A stretch of DNA of 61,288 bases from Phenylobacterium sp. (GTDB lineage Bacteria > Pseudomonadota > Alphaproteobacteria > Caulobacterales > Caulobacteraceae): assembly GCF_004299445.1 (NCBI RefSeq), contig NZ_SCTC01000048.1, forward strand, positions 1-61,288. Reading direction: 5' to 3'. The notes below the pieces were generated by a model. The model was not told where the DNA came from and did not search any database. It worked only from the letters and a program-made list of their open reading frames with translations. Shown piece by piece: positions 18,283-27,564 of the stretch (positions are counted from its first letter, which is position 1; each line of letters opens with the position of its first letter). The translations under genes and the position numbers were made by a program.

Positions 18283-18759
18283 TCAGAAGTCGAACCGCAT
18301 TTGTTGGGCGATGGCCTGGGCGTGCTGCGATCGCCGACGCAGTGCGGGCTTGCGCGGCGCGAGGCCCGCGGCCGACTGTACCGGGCGCGGGTCAGATTTG
18401 CGGTCGAGATGCGGCGGCGCGGACCCACTGTTGGGGCACGCCGCCTCCGACGGCCCGGTATCTCGGGACCTTGCAGCGAGGGCGGGCTCTGAGATCGCCG
18501 CGCCACCCGGAGCCGTAGCCTGAGTTGGCCTTGAGGCCCGCGCCGCACTGTGGTCGCGCGACACACGCCAGGCCTCGACCTCGTCCTCCCGGTAGCCGAC
18601 CCGCCCCGGCGAGATGGCGTAGGGCGCGGGGAACTCGTGGCGCTTCTGAAGGCGCCAGGCCGTGGTGCGGCTGAGGCCGGTGGCGCGGGCGACCTCCTTC
18701 CACGGCAGGAAGCGCCCGCCACGCGCGTCAGGATCGACAAAGTCCTTCCAGTTCGACAT
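18283..18759 (-). CDS. AlpA-like helix-turn-helix protein
   Basis: A 158-residue putative DNA-binding protein. The N-terminal third has a winged-helix module of the AlpA/excisionase type: FLPWKEVARATGLSRTTAWRLQKRHEFPAPYAIS followed by GRVGYREDEVEAWRVS. The remaining Ala/Arg-rich region is probably disordered and ends QAIAQQMRFDF. Similar genes sit at the end of Trb-type elements and may control excision or transfer. It is three bases downstream of the next HTH gene and part of the same minus-strand run. Confidence 0.8.
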   Translation of the reverse strand: MSNWKDFVDPDARGGRFLPWKEVARATGLSRTTAWRLQKRHEFPAPYAISPGRVGYREDEVEAWRVSRDHSAARASRPTQATAPGGAAISEPALAARSRDTGPSEAACPNSGSAPPHLDRKSDPRPVQSAAGLAPRKPALRRRSQHAQAIAQQMRFDF

Positions 18760-18762
18760 CGT

Positions 18763-19044
18763 TCACCGGTCGCTTTCCTGGACGGGGGCCCCCGGCGCGC
18801 GCGAGGCTCTCAGGCCCGTCCGCTGCTGCAGCGCCCAGGCGCGAAGCTCGCCGCGGGGATAGAACGGCTTGCGCCTTATGTGACGGCACGGCGGGCCGTC
18901 CTGCCCGACCGACCAGATGCGGGCCAGGGTGGCCGGCTTCATGCGGACGTTGAAGCGGGAGAGGTAGGCAGAGGCCTCTGCACGTGTCAGGAGGTCTTCG
19001 TCGTGCTCGCGCGTTGCGGTCGTTTCCGGCTCGGAGGAGATCAT
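18763..19044 (-). CDS. small excisionase-like DNA-binding protein
   Basis: A 93-residue protein with DLLTRAEASAYLSRFNVRMKPATLARIW followed by HIRRKPFYPRGELRAWA, a shortened winged helix in which the strand-turn-strand wing names the target site. I chose the ATG at 19044 because it overlaps the transglycosylase stop by four bases and an upstream in-frame extension is featureless. It is adjacent to the AlpA-like gene, so a paired regulatory role in the element is plausible. Confidence 0.72.
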   Translation of the reverse strand: MISSEPETTATREHDEDLLTRAEASAYLSRFNVRMKPATLARIWSVGQDGPPCRHIRRKPFYPRGELRAWALQQRTGLRASRAPGAPVQESDR

Positions 19045-19634
19045 GGATTCGCCCTCCGACAATCGCCGCGGGTTCGGATCGCGCGTCCCGCGGTGAGCGC
19101 CAGGTAGCAATCGACCACAGCGGCGACATAGGCCTGGGTCTCGGGAAGATTCGGGACCCGCCCCAGGCGGGCCACGCGCTCGGGCCCGGCGTTGTAGGCC
19201 GCCAGGGCGAGCCTCACGTCTCCGAACCGGACCAGCTGGCGGGCCAGGTAGTCGGCGCCCCCGGTGAGGTTGGCGATGGGATCGAACCGGTCCGCGACCC
19301 CGAGCTCACGGGCGGTCGCGGGCATGAGCTGGGTCAGCCCGCCCGCGCCAACGGGTGAGATGGCGCGGACCTGGTATGAGCTTTCCACAGCCACAAGCGC
19401 ATGGAGCAGCTTCGGGTCGAGGCGGTGCCGCGCCGCCGCGTCTTCGACGGCGGCCTGGAGCGGCTGGGCGAGCGGGGCAAGCTGCGGCGGGCCGGCCTCT
19501 TCGGGACCGGGAGCCGCCGCCGACGCAGCGACGGCGAAGATGTCCCCGCCGGCGCGGCGCCAGTCCGGCTCGGCCGCGCAGGCCCCGCCCGCCAGCAGGG
19601 CGACCAGTGCGCCCAAGGTTCCAAGGTTCACCAT
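19041..19634 (-). CDS. lytic transglycosylase of the conjugation system
   Basis: A 197-residue periplasmic muramidase-like enzyme that would open peptidoglycan for the transfer channel. It has a signal peptide (LGALVALLAGGACAAEP) and the SLT catalytic region: LLHALVAVESSYQVRAIS, with the catalytic glutamate in VES, then GAGGLTQLMPATARELGV and YNAGPERVARLG. It overlaps traF upstream and the small HTH gene downstream, indicating co-translation. Confidence 0.9.
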   Translation of the reverse strand: MVNLGTLGALVALLAGGACAAEPDWRRAGGDIFAVAASAAAPGPEEAGPPQLAPLAQPLQAAVEDAAARHRLDPKLLHALVAVESSYQVRAISPVGAGGLTQLMPATARELGVADRFDPIANLTGGADYLARQLVRFGDVRLALAAYNAGPERVARLGRVPNLPETQAYVAAVVDCYLALTAGRAIRTRGDCRRANP

Positions 19635-20119
19635 CGCCAGACCTCCCTGTAGCCGCCCAGGACCTCGTCCGCTTGAACCGGCCCGAGGTATCGGCTGTCG
19701 AAGCTCAGCGGGGTGTCGCCGAGCACCAGGACTTCGCCGGCGCCGAGCCGGTGGCAGCCCTGCCACTGGGGCAGGTCTCGCCCTCGACGGTCCTGCGCCA
19801 GGGCGAGCGCCGAGCCGCGGGGCCAGGTGAGGCGACCGCCCGTTCGGCAGGCCACATCGCCCTCCGTGGCGACCACCCGCTTGAGCAGGCGTGCGTGGGG
19901 CCCCGCGCCGAGCCGCGCCAGGTAACGGCGGCCCTCGGGCGGCGGCTGGAAGGCGATGATGGCGCCCAGCGCGGGCGGTTCGCCCGTCAGCCGGTAGACG
20001 CCTTTCGGCAGGCTAGCGGACTCGTTGATGATCAGGACGGGAGATGCGCGCAGGCAGGCTGCCGCCAGGCCCGCGGCGGACAGGGCCAGGAGACCGCAGG
20101 CGAGTGGGGCGAAGGTCAT
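19628..20119 (-). CDS. traF: TraF-type S26 signal peptidase
   Basis: A 163-residue membrane-anchored serine peptidase of the RP4 TraF type, which in relatives processes and cyclises the TrbC pilin. One N-terminal helix is followed by NESASLPKGVYRL, with the nucleophilic serine expected in the SLPKG motif, and by LLKRVVATEGD, which holds the catalytic lysine. VLVLGDTPLSFDSRYLGPV is the conserved S26 end motif. It overlaps trbI by four bases and the transglycosylase by seven. The presence of trbC in the same operon supports the role. Confidence 0.92.
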   Translation of the reverse strand: MTFAPLACGLLALSAAGLAAACLRASPVLIINESASLPKGVYRLTGEPPALGAIIAFQPPPEGRRYLARLGAGPHARLLKRVVATEGDVACRTGGRLTWPRGSALALAQDRRGRDLPQWQGCHRLGAGEVLVLGDTPLSFDSRYLGPVQADEVLGGYREVWRW

Positions 20120-21234
20120 GGCTGGTATGGTTCCAGCACCAGGTCGCGGGTCACGAAGACCCGCACGCGCGAACCCGGCCGAAGGGTGATGGAGGGACGC
20201 ACCTCGAGCTCGCGGTCGATCAGCTTTCCGCCGATCTGCGCGGCCTCGATCGCGGCGGCGTCGCCGGCGTCGCCGAGGAGGCCGCCCGCCGTGTCGTCAC
20301 GGTCGCGCGCCGCCTGTCCCAAGGTGGTGATGGCTCCGGCGAACAGCGTGGCGATCGCCAGGGAGCCCAGCCGGCGATCCACCGCGCCGCGCACGCCGAT
20401 CGCGCCGGCCGCATCGACGCCCGGCTCCTTCGGCAGGATCAGGCTCTTGCCGTTCGGCAGGATCAGGCGCTCCCAGACCACGAAGGCGCGCTTGTCGCCA
20501 TGCCGGCTCTCGCCCTCGTGGCGGCCGATGAGGCGCGCGCCTTGCGGAATCAGCAGGTGGCGGCCCGTGACGGTGTCGAAGACGTTCTCGGTGACGCTCG
20601 CCGTGACCGGGCCGCCGCGGGTCGTGTCGAGGGCGGTAAGGAGCGCCGCGGCCACCACGGTCCCGGCCTTGACCTCATACGGACTGATCGGAGCCAGCAG
20701 CGGGCGGGCGTTGTAGACGGCCGCGAGGTCGGCGCGGCCCGGATCGGCGGCCTCCCCGGACACCGCGGCGGCGCGTCCGGCATTGGCCGCGAAGAACAGC
20801 CCGGAGCCGCGGGCGTCACCGGCCAGGCCCGCAGGCGTCGCGCGCGGTGGCGGTGGCGCCGGCCGCCTGGCAGTTGCCGTCGTGGGCGCCTCCTCGGCTT
20901 GCGGCTTCCCTGGGCCGCGTGGGTCGGGGAGGCGGTCCAGGTCAGCGTAGGTGGCCGGCCCGTCGGTGACCCGATCACTCGGGCGCACCGCGCCGCGCGT
21001 CTCGGCCGGCCGCCCCTCCAGCCTGGCGTCATGGGCTCGCGCCCGCAGGTCGGGCTGGACGACAAAGGCCCAGGCCAGGGAGCCGGCGACGAGGCCGGCG
21101 CCGGCCATCACCGCCCCCACCACCACCCCGCGCCGCAACCGCACGACCGCGGGACGTGGCGCGCGCGCGTCCAGCGGCGGCATGGCGGTCTTCGGCAGGG
21201 GGGCGTCGGGCCCGCCGGTCACGGTCTCGCTCAC
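20116..21234 (-). CDS. trbI: TrbI conjugation channel protein (VirB10-like)
   Basis: A 372-residue inner-to-outer membrane scaffold of the type IV secretion channel. It has a short cytoplasmic start, one transmembrane helix (GVVVGAVMAGAGLVAGSLAW), a proline-rich periplasmic linker and the C-terminal VirB10 barrel (AGTVVAAALLTALDT, IPQGARLIGRHEG). The GTG start overlaps the trbG stop (GTGA), so translation is coupled; a longer in-frame upstream extension overlaps trbG and is rejected. Confidence 0.93.
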   Translation of the reverse strand: MSETVTGGPDAPLPKTAMPPLDARAPRPAVVRLRRGVVVGAVMAGAGLVAGSLAWAFVVQPDLRARAHDARLEGRPAETRGAVRPSDRVTDGPATYADLDRLPDPRGPGKPQAEEAPTTATARRPAPPPPRATPAGLAGDARGSGLFFAANAGRAAAVSGEAADPGRADLAAVYNARPLLAPISPYEVKAGTVVAAALLTALDTTRGGPVTASVTENVFDTVTGRHLLIPQGARLIGRHEGESRHGDKRAFVVWERLILPNGKSLILPKEPGVDAAGAIGVRGAVDRRLGSLAIATLFAGAITTLGQAARDRDDTAGGLLGDAGDAAAIEAAQIGGKLIDRELEVRPSITLRPGSRVRVFVTRDLVLEPYQP

Positions 21235-22313
21235 GACGCCCCTCCCGTGCGCTCGATCCGCACCACCTGCGGGCGCCGGCCGCCTACGCGGAGTTCGGCG
21301 GCGGAGAGCACTCGGTCGACGACCCAAAGGGCGCCTTGCTGGCGGTAGTTGACCAGCTGCGGATCGCCCGAGGGGCTGAGGACGAAGAGGGCCGGCGCCT
21401 CGGCGGCCATGACGCCGGGCGGGAAGCTCAGGAACGTGCGCACGCCATCGGTGGCGACCGCCGACGGCGTCCACGCCGGGGGGCGGCCCCTGGGCTTGAT
21501 CCGGAAGCCTGCATCGAGCGGCCCTTGCGGCTCCACCAGGGTGGCCGGCGCCGGAGAGGCGGTCGCCGTGGCGGGCATCGCGGCGTCCAGCACCGATCCC
21601 AGGTCCCAGGTGACCGCGGTGTTGAAGGCGTTGGCCTCGCCGCTGCGCAGCTGCAGCAGGTAGATGCGGCGGTTGGTGGCGAGGACCAGGTTGGTCTCGA
21701 GCCCACGGACCAGCGGCTTGATCATCACATGGGTGCGCTGGTCAGGTCCTTCGCCCGACACCGTCTCGCCGATCAGCCAGCGGACCGTGTCGCCCGCGGC
21801 CTTGGAGATCACCGTCTCGCCGCGCGAGAGCGTGAGGGTCGTCACCCGCAGCGGCGCGGTCCACACCTCGTAGACCCGGCCGGGGTCGTAGGCGAACACC
21901 TGCACGCCGCCCAGAAAGGCGCGCGCCCGGGAGGTCTCGCGGGCGGAGAGGTTCGCCGCGGCGATCGCGGCGCGGCCGCTCGGCGGCGCCGGCGGCGCTG
22001 TCGCGCGATCGCGCGGCGCTGCGCCTCCGCGGGGCCTGTGCAACCGTGGGGCCCGGCCCGGGTTGGGGATCGGCGCCATGGTGGCGAACGCGCGGGGCGG
22101 ACGCGCGTCGGCCTCGACGGCCGCAGCCGGCGTCTCGCCGGACGCGACGTCGCGGGCCTCGTGTGGCGCGGTGAGCGTGGCCGCCGCTGGAGGCGCCGGG
22201 ACGGCGAGCGGCGCACCGGCGGCGGGCTTCGGCCCGACCAGCCGCGGGAGGTGCTGGCAGCCCGCCAGCGCGAGTGCGACGGCGCCGAGGATTACGAGGC
22301 GTCGGGGGTCCAT
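21231..22313 (-). CDS. trbG: TrbG conjugation channel protein (VirB9-like)
   Basis: A 360-residue periplasmic and outer-membrane channel component. The N-terminus has a lipoprotein-type signal with lipobox LAGC. A Pro/Ala-rich stretch follows, then the CagX/VirB9 domain (QVFAYDPGRVYEVWTAPLRVTTLTL, then TNLVLATNRRIYLLQLRSG). The start overlaps the trbF end by 22 bases. Conserved order trbF-trbG-trbI supports the assignment. Confidence 0.93.
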   Translation of the reverse strand: MDPRRLVILGAVALALAGCQHLPRLVGPKPAAGAPLAVPAPPAAATLTAPHEARDVASGETPAAAVEADARPPRAFATMAPIPNPGRAPRLHRPRGGAAPRDRATAPPAPPSGRAAIAAANLSARETSRARAFLGGVQVFAYDPGRVYEVWTAPLRVTTLTLSRGETVISKAAGDTVRWLIGETVSGEGPDQRTHVMIKPLVRGLETNLVLATNRRIYLLQLRSGEANAFNTAVTWDLGSVLDAAMPATATASPAPATLVEPQGPLDAGFRIKPRGRPPAWTPSAVATDGVRTFLSFPPGVMAAEAPALFVLSPSGDPQLVNYRQQGALWVVDRVLSAAELRVGGRRPQVVRIERTGGAS

Positions 22314-22975
22314 GACACGTCCTCAATGCGAAGTCCGAGAGGGTTCTTCAGCAGCTCGGCCTCCGTCTTCGGCGGCTCCAGCTTGAAGGTGATCAGGGAC
22401 CGCCAGCGCTCCTGCCCGGCCTGCTGGCCGTTGACGAAGCGGGTCTCGCGCCACTGGAGGTCATAGGTCCGCGCGCTGCGGCGCACGACGTTCAGGATCT
22501 CGACATTCACCGCCTCGCGGCCGATCTCCGCGAACGGGTCGTGGGTCTGGGCCCAGGCGTTCAGGAAGCTCGCTGCCTTCGGCGTGGCGAAGTCATAGGC
22601 CGAGAGCCAGTTCTGACGGATGACCACGGGGTCCACGGGCTTGGCGCGCACATTGCGGATCCAGGCCGCCAGCGCATGGCCCACCTGGGCCTCAGTCGGC
22701 TCGTAGCGGCCGTCGAGCGCCGTGATCCTCTGCGTCTGACCCCACTGGCTGACCTCGACCACGAACGGCCGGACCACGGCCTGCTGCGCCTGCATCCACC
22801 AGCCCGCGCCGAGGAAGGCGGCCACGCCCAAGTTGGCGAAGGCCATCCGCCGCCAGTTGCGGGCGTGCGCCAGGCTGAGGCCCATGCGCTCGTCCCAGAT
22901 CTGGCCGGCCCGCTGGTAGGGCGTGGCGACGGGGGCGGCGGACAAGGGGCGCTTGGGTCGGAAGAACGGGTGCAT
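22292..22975 (-). CDS. trbF: TrbF conjugation protein (VirB8-like)
   Basis: A 227-residue inner-membrane assembly factor. A cytoplasmic N-terminus (YQRAGQIWDERMGLSLAHARNWR) precedes one transmembrane helix (AFANLGVAAFLGAGWWM) and a periplasmic NTF2-like domain containing FVVEVSQWGQTQRI and PVVIRQNWLSAYDF. It starts three bases after trbL ends and overlaps trbG, inside the standard Trb order. Confidence 0.94.
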   Translation of the reverse strand: MHPFFRPKRPLSAAPVATPYQRAGQIWDERMGLSLAHARNWRRMAFANLGVAAFLGAGWWMQAQQAVVRPFVVEVSQWGQTQRITALDGRYEPTEAQVGHALAAWIRNVRAKPVDPVVIRQNWLSAYDFATPKAASFLNAWAQTHDPFAEIGREAVNVEILNVVRRSARTYDLQWRETRFVNGQQAGQERWRSLITFKLEPPKTEAELLKNPLGLRIEDVSWTPDAS

Positions 22976-22978
22976 CGC

Positions 22979-24400
22979 TCAGGTTTCCTCGTCGCGGAGC
23001 TGCGGAGAAATCGCGCCGGAGGTCTCGTTTCCGGGCAGCAGGGCGCGGCCCGCGTTGGCCACGAAGAAGGCCTGCAGGGCCGCGCCGCGACCGCTCCGCG
23101 GCCGGGCCTGCGGGCCGTGGTCCCTGTCTTGCGCGGCGCGGTGGAAGTCGCGCCGCGCCGCGTCACTCTCCTTCGCGAGGGTTTCGGAAGGACGCGGCGT
23201 GGCGCCATCGGTCGCCGGGTCGGCCGGCGCCGAGGGGGTCGCTTCGGACGGCGCCGGACTGCTGGCGTCGGGGGAAGCGGGGGTCGATCGCGCGGTCGGT
23301 CGGACCGTGCCTTCGTCGAGGCCCGGAGCCCCGCCGGGAGACGGCGCGCCGCCGCCGCCGCCGCCGCTGCCGCCAGGACCTCGCGGCGCCGGACCGGCCG
23401 AAGGCGGCGTGCCGCCGGGCGACGCCCCTGGGGGCGCCCTTCCGGCAGGCGGCGTCCGGCCGCTCATGGCGCCGGCCGCCGCGCGAAAGCGCGAGGCGAC
23501 ATTGGCCGTTGCGGCGCCGAGGCCGGTCGCGCCGGCGACGGCGCCCACCGCGGCGCCGCCCACCGCCAGGGCGCCGGAGGCGAGGGCGCCAGCGCCCAGC
23601 GCCGGGCCGCCGGTCACCAGCGCCGCGGCGAGGTTGGGGATGAACAGCGCCAGCATGGCGAGCAGCAGCGAGGCGGCCAGGATCGCCAGGGCCTCGTAGA
23701 GGTCGGGGTTGGCGGAGGGCTGCAGCTGGTCGAAGACCGAACGCGCGCCCGAGACGACGATGGCCAGCGCCAGCACCTTGAGGCCCGACGACACCACGAA
23801 GCCGAGCGGTCGCTCCGCCAGGAAGGAGGACTTCGACCAGATCCCGAACGGCAGCAGGACGAAGCCGCCCAGGGTGACGATCTTGAACTCCAGCAGAGTG
23901 ACGATGATCTGCAACGCCAGGACCGCGAAGGCGATCATGATGCCGATCATCGCCAGGCCGAGGATCAGGGCGTCGGTGAAGGCGCCCACCACATCGAGCG
24001 GGTTCTCGCCGAAGGCCGGCGTCTCGCCGAGCGCCTTCACGATGTCCCAGCCCTGCTGGAGGATGGCGCCGGGGTTCAGGAAATCGGCGCGGGAGAGATT
24101 GCCGCCGCCGGCCCGGAGTCCGAGGTCGACGAACCCCGCCTGGATCACCAGCGACAGCCGCTCCCAGTCGTTGATCAGATAGGCGAAGGATCCGATCAGC
24201 AGCACCTTTCCGAAGCCGCTCGCCAGCACCTCGCGGTTCGATGACAGCGCCCACTGGATACCGGTGAGCGCCACCACGAGGGCGATCATGAGCCCGAAAA
24301 CGCCATTGACGGGACCCTGGAGCGCCGCGAACCCCGCTGAGACGGTGTTCGAGAACACCGTCATCAGGTCGTTCGGCGTCTGCATGCTCACGTCGGCCAT
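22979..24400 (-). CDS. trbL: TrbL conjugation protein (VirB6-like)
   Basis: A 473-residue polytopic inner-membrane protein with about six to eight helices in residues 20-310. The conserved TrbL segment GFVLLPFGIWSKSSFLAERPLGFVVSSG is present. The C-terminal 160 residues are an extended low-complexity Pro/Gly/Ala tail, including a run of glycines, probably cytoplasmic and disordered. It sits between trbJ and trbF as expected. Confidence 0.93.
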   Translation of the reverse strand: MADVSMQTPNDLMTVFSNTVSAGFAALQGPVNGVFGLMIALVVALTGIQWALSSNREVLASGFGKVLLIGSFAYLINDWERLSLVIQAGFVDLGLRAGGGNLSRADFLNPGAILQQGWDIVKALGETPAFGENPLDVVGAFTDALILGLAMIGIMIAFAVLALQIIVTLLEFKIVTLGGFVLLPFGIWSKSSFLAERPLGFVVSSGLKVLALAIVVSGARSVFDQLQPSANPDLYEALAILAASLLLAMLALFIPNLAAALVTGGPALGAGALASGALAVGGAAVGAVAGATGLGAATANVASRFRAAAGAMSGRTPPAGRAPPGASPGGTPPSAGPAPRGPGGSGGGGGGAPSPGGAPGLDEGTVRPTARSTPASPDASSPAPSEATPSAPADPATDGATPRPSETLAKESDAARRDFHRAAQDRDHGPQARPRSGRGAALQAFFVANAGRALLPGNETSGAISPQLRDEET

Positions 24401-24409
24401 GACGCGGCC

Positions 24410-25183
24410 TCACCGACTCGACGGCGTGTAGGGATCGAAGTCGGGGTTCTGGATCGTGGTCGGTGCGCGGCCCCAGAACTGGCGGCGGGCCTCGGCGCCC
24501 GCGGCCCGGTCGGCAGCGCGCCGGGCGCTCTCCGCCGCCAACATCCGCGACTGCGCCATCAGCAGGGTGCGCATGGAACCGAGATCCTCGGCGAGGACCG
24601 CCAGCACCTGGGTGGAGGACTGGATCGCCGCCGTCTGCCCATCGGCGCGCTGGCTCGCGTTGATCGCACCCTCGAGGCGGCCCCCGCGCCCGCGGCTCAG
24701 CCGCTCGAGTACGGCGGCGGTGCGGGCGAGATCGTGCGCCGTCTCCCGCGCCTGGCTGTTGCGGGCCCGCGCCTGCTCCAGGGCGCGGCGGGGATCCAGG
24801 CCGTCCACGGTGGCCGGGTAGATCCTCTCGAAGTCGGTCTGCAGCGTATCGAGGTCGGAAGCGACGCCCTTCACGGTGCGTGCGAGCTCCCCGATGTCCC
24901 GAAGGGTCGAGGAGGTCTCCGCGAGGTGGCTGTAGGGCGAGGTGGCGAGTTCGCGGGCCTGGTTGGCCAGCATCCTGGCTTCGTTGGTCAGGCTCTCGAG
25001 CTGCCGCGCCGCCTGCAGCGCGTTCTCGAGGTGGTTCTTCGGATCGAACACCACCTGCTGGGCCTGGGCCGGCTTGGGGTCCGAGCAGGCCGAGAGCGCC
25101 AGCGCCAGCGGGGCTACGGCCGCCAGCCACCTATTCCGCGGCGACCGGCGGGGCCGCGACCGCGTCGAAGAGCGCGTCCACAT
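24410..25183 (-). CDS. trbJ: TrbJ conjugation protein (VirB5-like)
   Basis: A 257-residue secreted protein. The signal region LAAVAPLALALSACSDPKPAQAQQ could be cut after AQA or, because of SAC, be a lipoprotein signal; relatives are usually cleaved by ordinary signal peptidase. The mature part begins VVFDPKNHLENALQAARQLESL, the TrbJ hallmark, and is mostly helical. The ATG start overlaps the end of trbE by 53 bases. An entry-exclusion gene trbK is not seen as a separate frame between trbJ and trbL. Confidence 0.9.
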   Translation of the reverse strand: MWTRSSTRSRPRRSPRNRWLAAVAPLALALSACSDPKPAQAQQVVFDPKNHLENALQAARQLESLTNEARMLANQARELATSPYSHLAETSSTLRDIGELARTVKGVASDLDTLQTDFERIYPATVDGLDPRRALEQARARNSQARETAHDLARTAAVLERLSRGRGGRLEGAINASQRADGQTAAIQSSTQVLAVLAEDLGSMRTLLMAQSRMLAAESARRAADRAAGAEARRQFWGRAPTTIQNPDFDPYTPSSR

Positions 25184-27557
25184 GTGCAAATCCCTTGGCT
25201 GCGAGGAAAGCGCGCGCGAACCCCTCGGGGCCGGCGCGGGCGAGGATCTCGTCGATGAGGGCCTGGTCCTCGGGCGACGACGCGCCGCAGAACGCCAGGC
25301 CGGCCCCGAAGAGCTTGAGGTCGAAGAGCCGACGCCCCTGGGGCTGGCGCCAGTAGTAGGCGCGCTTGGGCGTGGCGAAGGCGATCAGCTCCAGCTGGCG
25401 GCGCGTCAGGCCGAAGCCGGCGTAGAGCTCGGCCGAGGCCGGTTCCAGGGCGCGCGGGTTCGGCAAGAAGACCTGGGTCGGACAGGATTCGATCAGGCTG
25501 GCGGCGATCGAGGAGGCGGCGACGTCCTCCAGCGACTGGGTGGCGAAGACCACGGCGACGCGCCGCTTGCGCAGGGTCTTCAGCCACTCGCGGATCTTGG
25601 CGGCGAAGGCCGTGTCGTCGAGGAACAGCCAGGCCTCGTCCAGGACCAGCAGCGTCGGGCGGCCATCGAAGCTGCGCTCCAGCTCGTGGAAGAGCGCCGA
25701 CAGCACCGGACCCAGCACGCTGCGCGTCGACATCAGCTGCTCGAGCTCGAAGGTGTCGAAGTGGCCGACGCCGAGGTCGCTGGCGGCCCCATCGAGGAGC
25801 GCGCCGTGCGGGCCCTTCAGGGTGAGGGGTTCGAGCGCGGCCGCCACGGCGCGCTCCTGCACCAGGGCGCAGAAGACGGTCAGCGAGCGCTGCGCGGGCG
25901 GCGCCTCGGCGAGCGCGCCCAGCGCCGACCAGACCTCCTCGCGAAGCCGGGGCGTGATCGGGACGCCGGCGCTGCGCACGGCGTCGGCGACCCACTCTGC
26001 CGCCCAAGCCCGCTCCACGGCGTGGTCGACGCGCGCCAGCGGCTGCAGGGAAAGGTCCGCGCCGGGCTCGAGCGCGCGCCAGCTTCCGCCCGCGGCCAGG
26101 GTCGCGGCGCGGGCGCTGCGCCCCTTGTCCAGAAAGACCACCCGGGCGCCGGGATAGCGCAGCCATTGCAGGGACAGGAACGCCAGAAGGGCGCTCTTGC
26201 CCGAGCCTGTCGGGCCCACGACCATCGCATGGCCGACGTCGCCGACGTGCAGCACGAGGCGGAACGGCGTCGAGCCCGTGGTGCGGGCCACCGCCAGCGG
26301 CGGGCCCGCGAGGCACGCGTCGTGGGCAGGCCCGGCCCAGACCGCCGAGACCGGCAGGAGGTCGGCGAGGTTGAGGGTGCTGACGAGCGGGCGGCGCACG
26401 TCGGCGTAGGCCTCGCCGGGCAAGGTCCCGAGCCAGGCTTCGACAGCGTTCAGCTCCTCGGTGCGGGCGACGAGGCCCTGGGCGTTGAGGGCCGCCTCGA
26501 CCGCGCGCGCCTTCTCCGCCGCCACCGCCGGGTTGGGGTCGAGGATGGTCACCGCGAGGGTCAGGTAGCCGAAGGCGCAGGCGTCCGCGCCCAGCGCCGC
26601 CAGCGCGCCGTCGCACTCCTCGGTCTTGCCGGCGGCGTCGGTGTCGAGGAGTGGGACCTCCTCCTTGGTGATCGCCTCGCGCAGGAGGACGCCCACCCCC
26701 TTGCGTTTGGCGAACCAGCGCTTGCGCAGCCGGACGATCTCGTGCTCGGCGTCGGCCTTGTCCAGGCCGATCCAGCGTGCGCTCCAGCGGTAGGCGAACG
26801 GCAGGGTCGACAAGGCGTCGAGCAAGCCTGGCCGGGTCGCGGCGGGAAGGCTGCGGACGGACACCACCTTCAGCGATTGCGCGCCGAGGCGCGGCGCCAG
26901 GCCCCCCACGAGCGGCTCGTCGGCCAGCGCCACGTCAAGAAAGACCGGCGCCTCGGCCGGGGAAACCGGATGGGCGCGCGTGGAGGCGCAGGCGTGCAGC
27001 CAGGTCAGCAGGGCTGCGTCATCCAGGCGCGCCGCTTCCGGCAGGGTGTCGCCGAGCAGATCCAGGACGGCGTCGGCTTCGCGCTGAAAGACGTCCAGCG
27101 CCGCGCGCCAGCCGCGGTCCGCGCGACCAAGGCCGTCGAACAGCAGCCGCTCGACCCGCCGGGTCTGTTCGGCAGGCGGGAGCCAGGTCAGCGAGAGGTG
27201 GTAGTCGGTTTCATAGGCCGGCTCGGCGCGGTCGAAGGCCTCCTGTCGTTCCGCGTCCACAAGCCAGGCGGCGGCGGCCGGCATCTCGGAGGCGGGATAG
27301 GCGTGCGCGGGCCGGCGGCAGGCGTCCACATGCAGACACCAGCCCGTGCCCAGCCGCCGCAGGGCGTTGTTGAGGCGCGCCCGCACGGACATCAGCTCGT
27401 CCTCGGTCGAGGACTCCAGGTCGGGGCCGCGGAACCGCAGGGCGGTGAGGAACGAGCCGTCCTTGTTGAGAATGATCCCAGGGGCGACCAGCGCCGCCCA
27501 TGGCAGGTGGTCGGCGAGACTGGCCGGGCGGCGGCGGGCCTCTTCCAGGAAACGCAC
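25131..27557 (-). CDS. trbE: TrbE conjugation ATPase (VirB4-like)
   Basis: An 808-residue cytoplasmic ATPase powering pilus assembly. The N-terminal CagE/TrbE domain starts FLEEARRRPASLADHLPWAA, Walker A is GPTGSGKS near residue 446, and Walker B is LLVLDEAWLFLDD near 640. I selected the GTG at 27557, which has GAGG five bases before it and begins at the conserved family start, over a featureless longer frame. trbD ends seven bases upstream. Confidence 0.95.
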   Translation of the reverse strand: MRFLEEARRRPASLADHLPWAALVAPGIILNKDGSFLTALRFRGPDLESSTEDELMSVRARLNNALRRLGTGWCLHVDACRRPAHAYPASEMPAAAAWLVDAERQEAFDRAEPAYETDYHLSLTWLPPAEQTRRVERLLFDGLGRADRGWRAALDVFQREADAVLDLLGDTLPEAARLDDAALLTWLHACASTRAHPVSPAEAPVFLDVALADEPLVGGLAPRLGAQSLKVVSVRSLPAATRPGLLDALSTLPFAYRWSARWIGLDKADAEHEIVRLRKRWFAKRKGVGVLLREAITKEEVPLLDTDAAGKTEECDGALAALGADACAFGYLTLAVTILDPNPAVAAEKARAVEAALNAQGLVARTEELNAVEAWLGTLPGEAYADVRRPLVSTLNLADLLPVSAVWAGPAHDACLAGPPLAVARTTGSTPFRLVLHVGDVGHAMVVGPTGSGKSALLAFLSLQWLRYPGARVVFLDKGRSARAATLAAGGSWRALEPGADLSLQPLARVDHAVERAWAAEWVADAVRSAGVPITPRLREEVWSALGALAEAPPAQRSLTVFCALVQERAVAAALEPLTLKGPHGALLDGAASDLGVGHFDTFELEQLMSTRSVLGPVLSALFHELERSFDGRPTLLVLDEAWLFLDDTAFAAKIREWLKTLRKRRVAVVFATQSLEDVAASSIAASLIESCPTQVFLPNPRALEPASAELYAGFGLTRRQLELIAFATPKRAYYWRQPQGRRLFDLKLFGAGLAFCGASSPEDQALIDEILARAGPEGFARAFLAAKGFAHVDALFDAVAAPPVAAE

Positions 27558-27564
27558 GGTGGCC

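Noticed and set aside
17832..18740. A 302-codon minus-strand frame covering the AlpA-like gene
   Set aside because: It is a different frame from the AlpA-like gene, is almost entirely Arg/Pro/Ser and shows no homology features.
22541..24244. A 567-codon plus-strand frame opposite trbF and trbL
   Set aside because: It is antisense to conserved genes and consists of low-complexity Arg/Gly/Gln.
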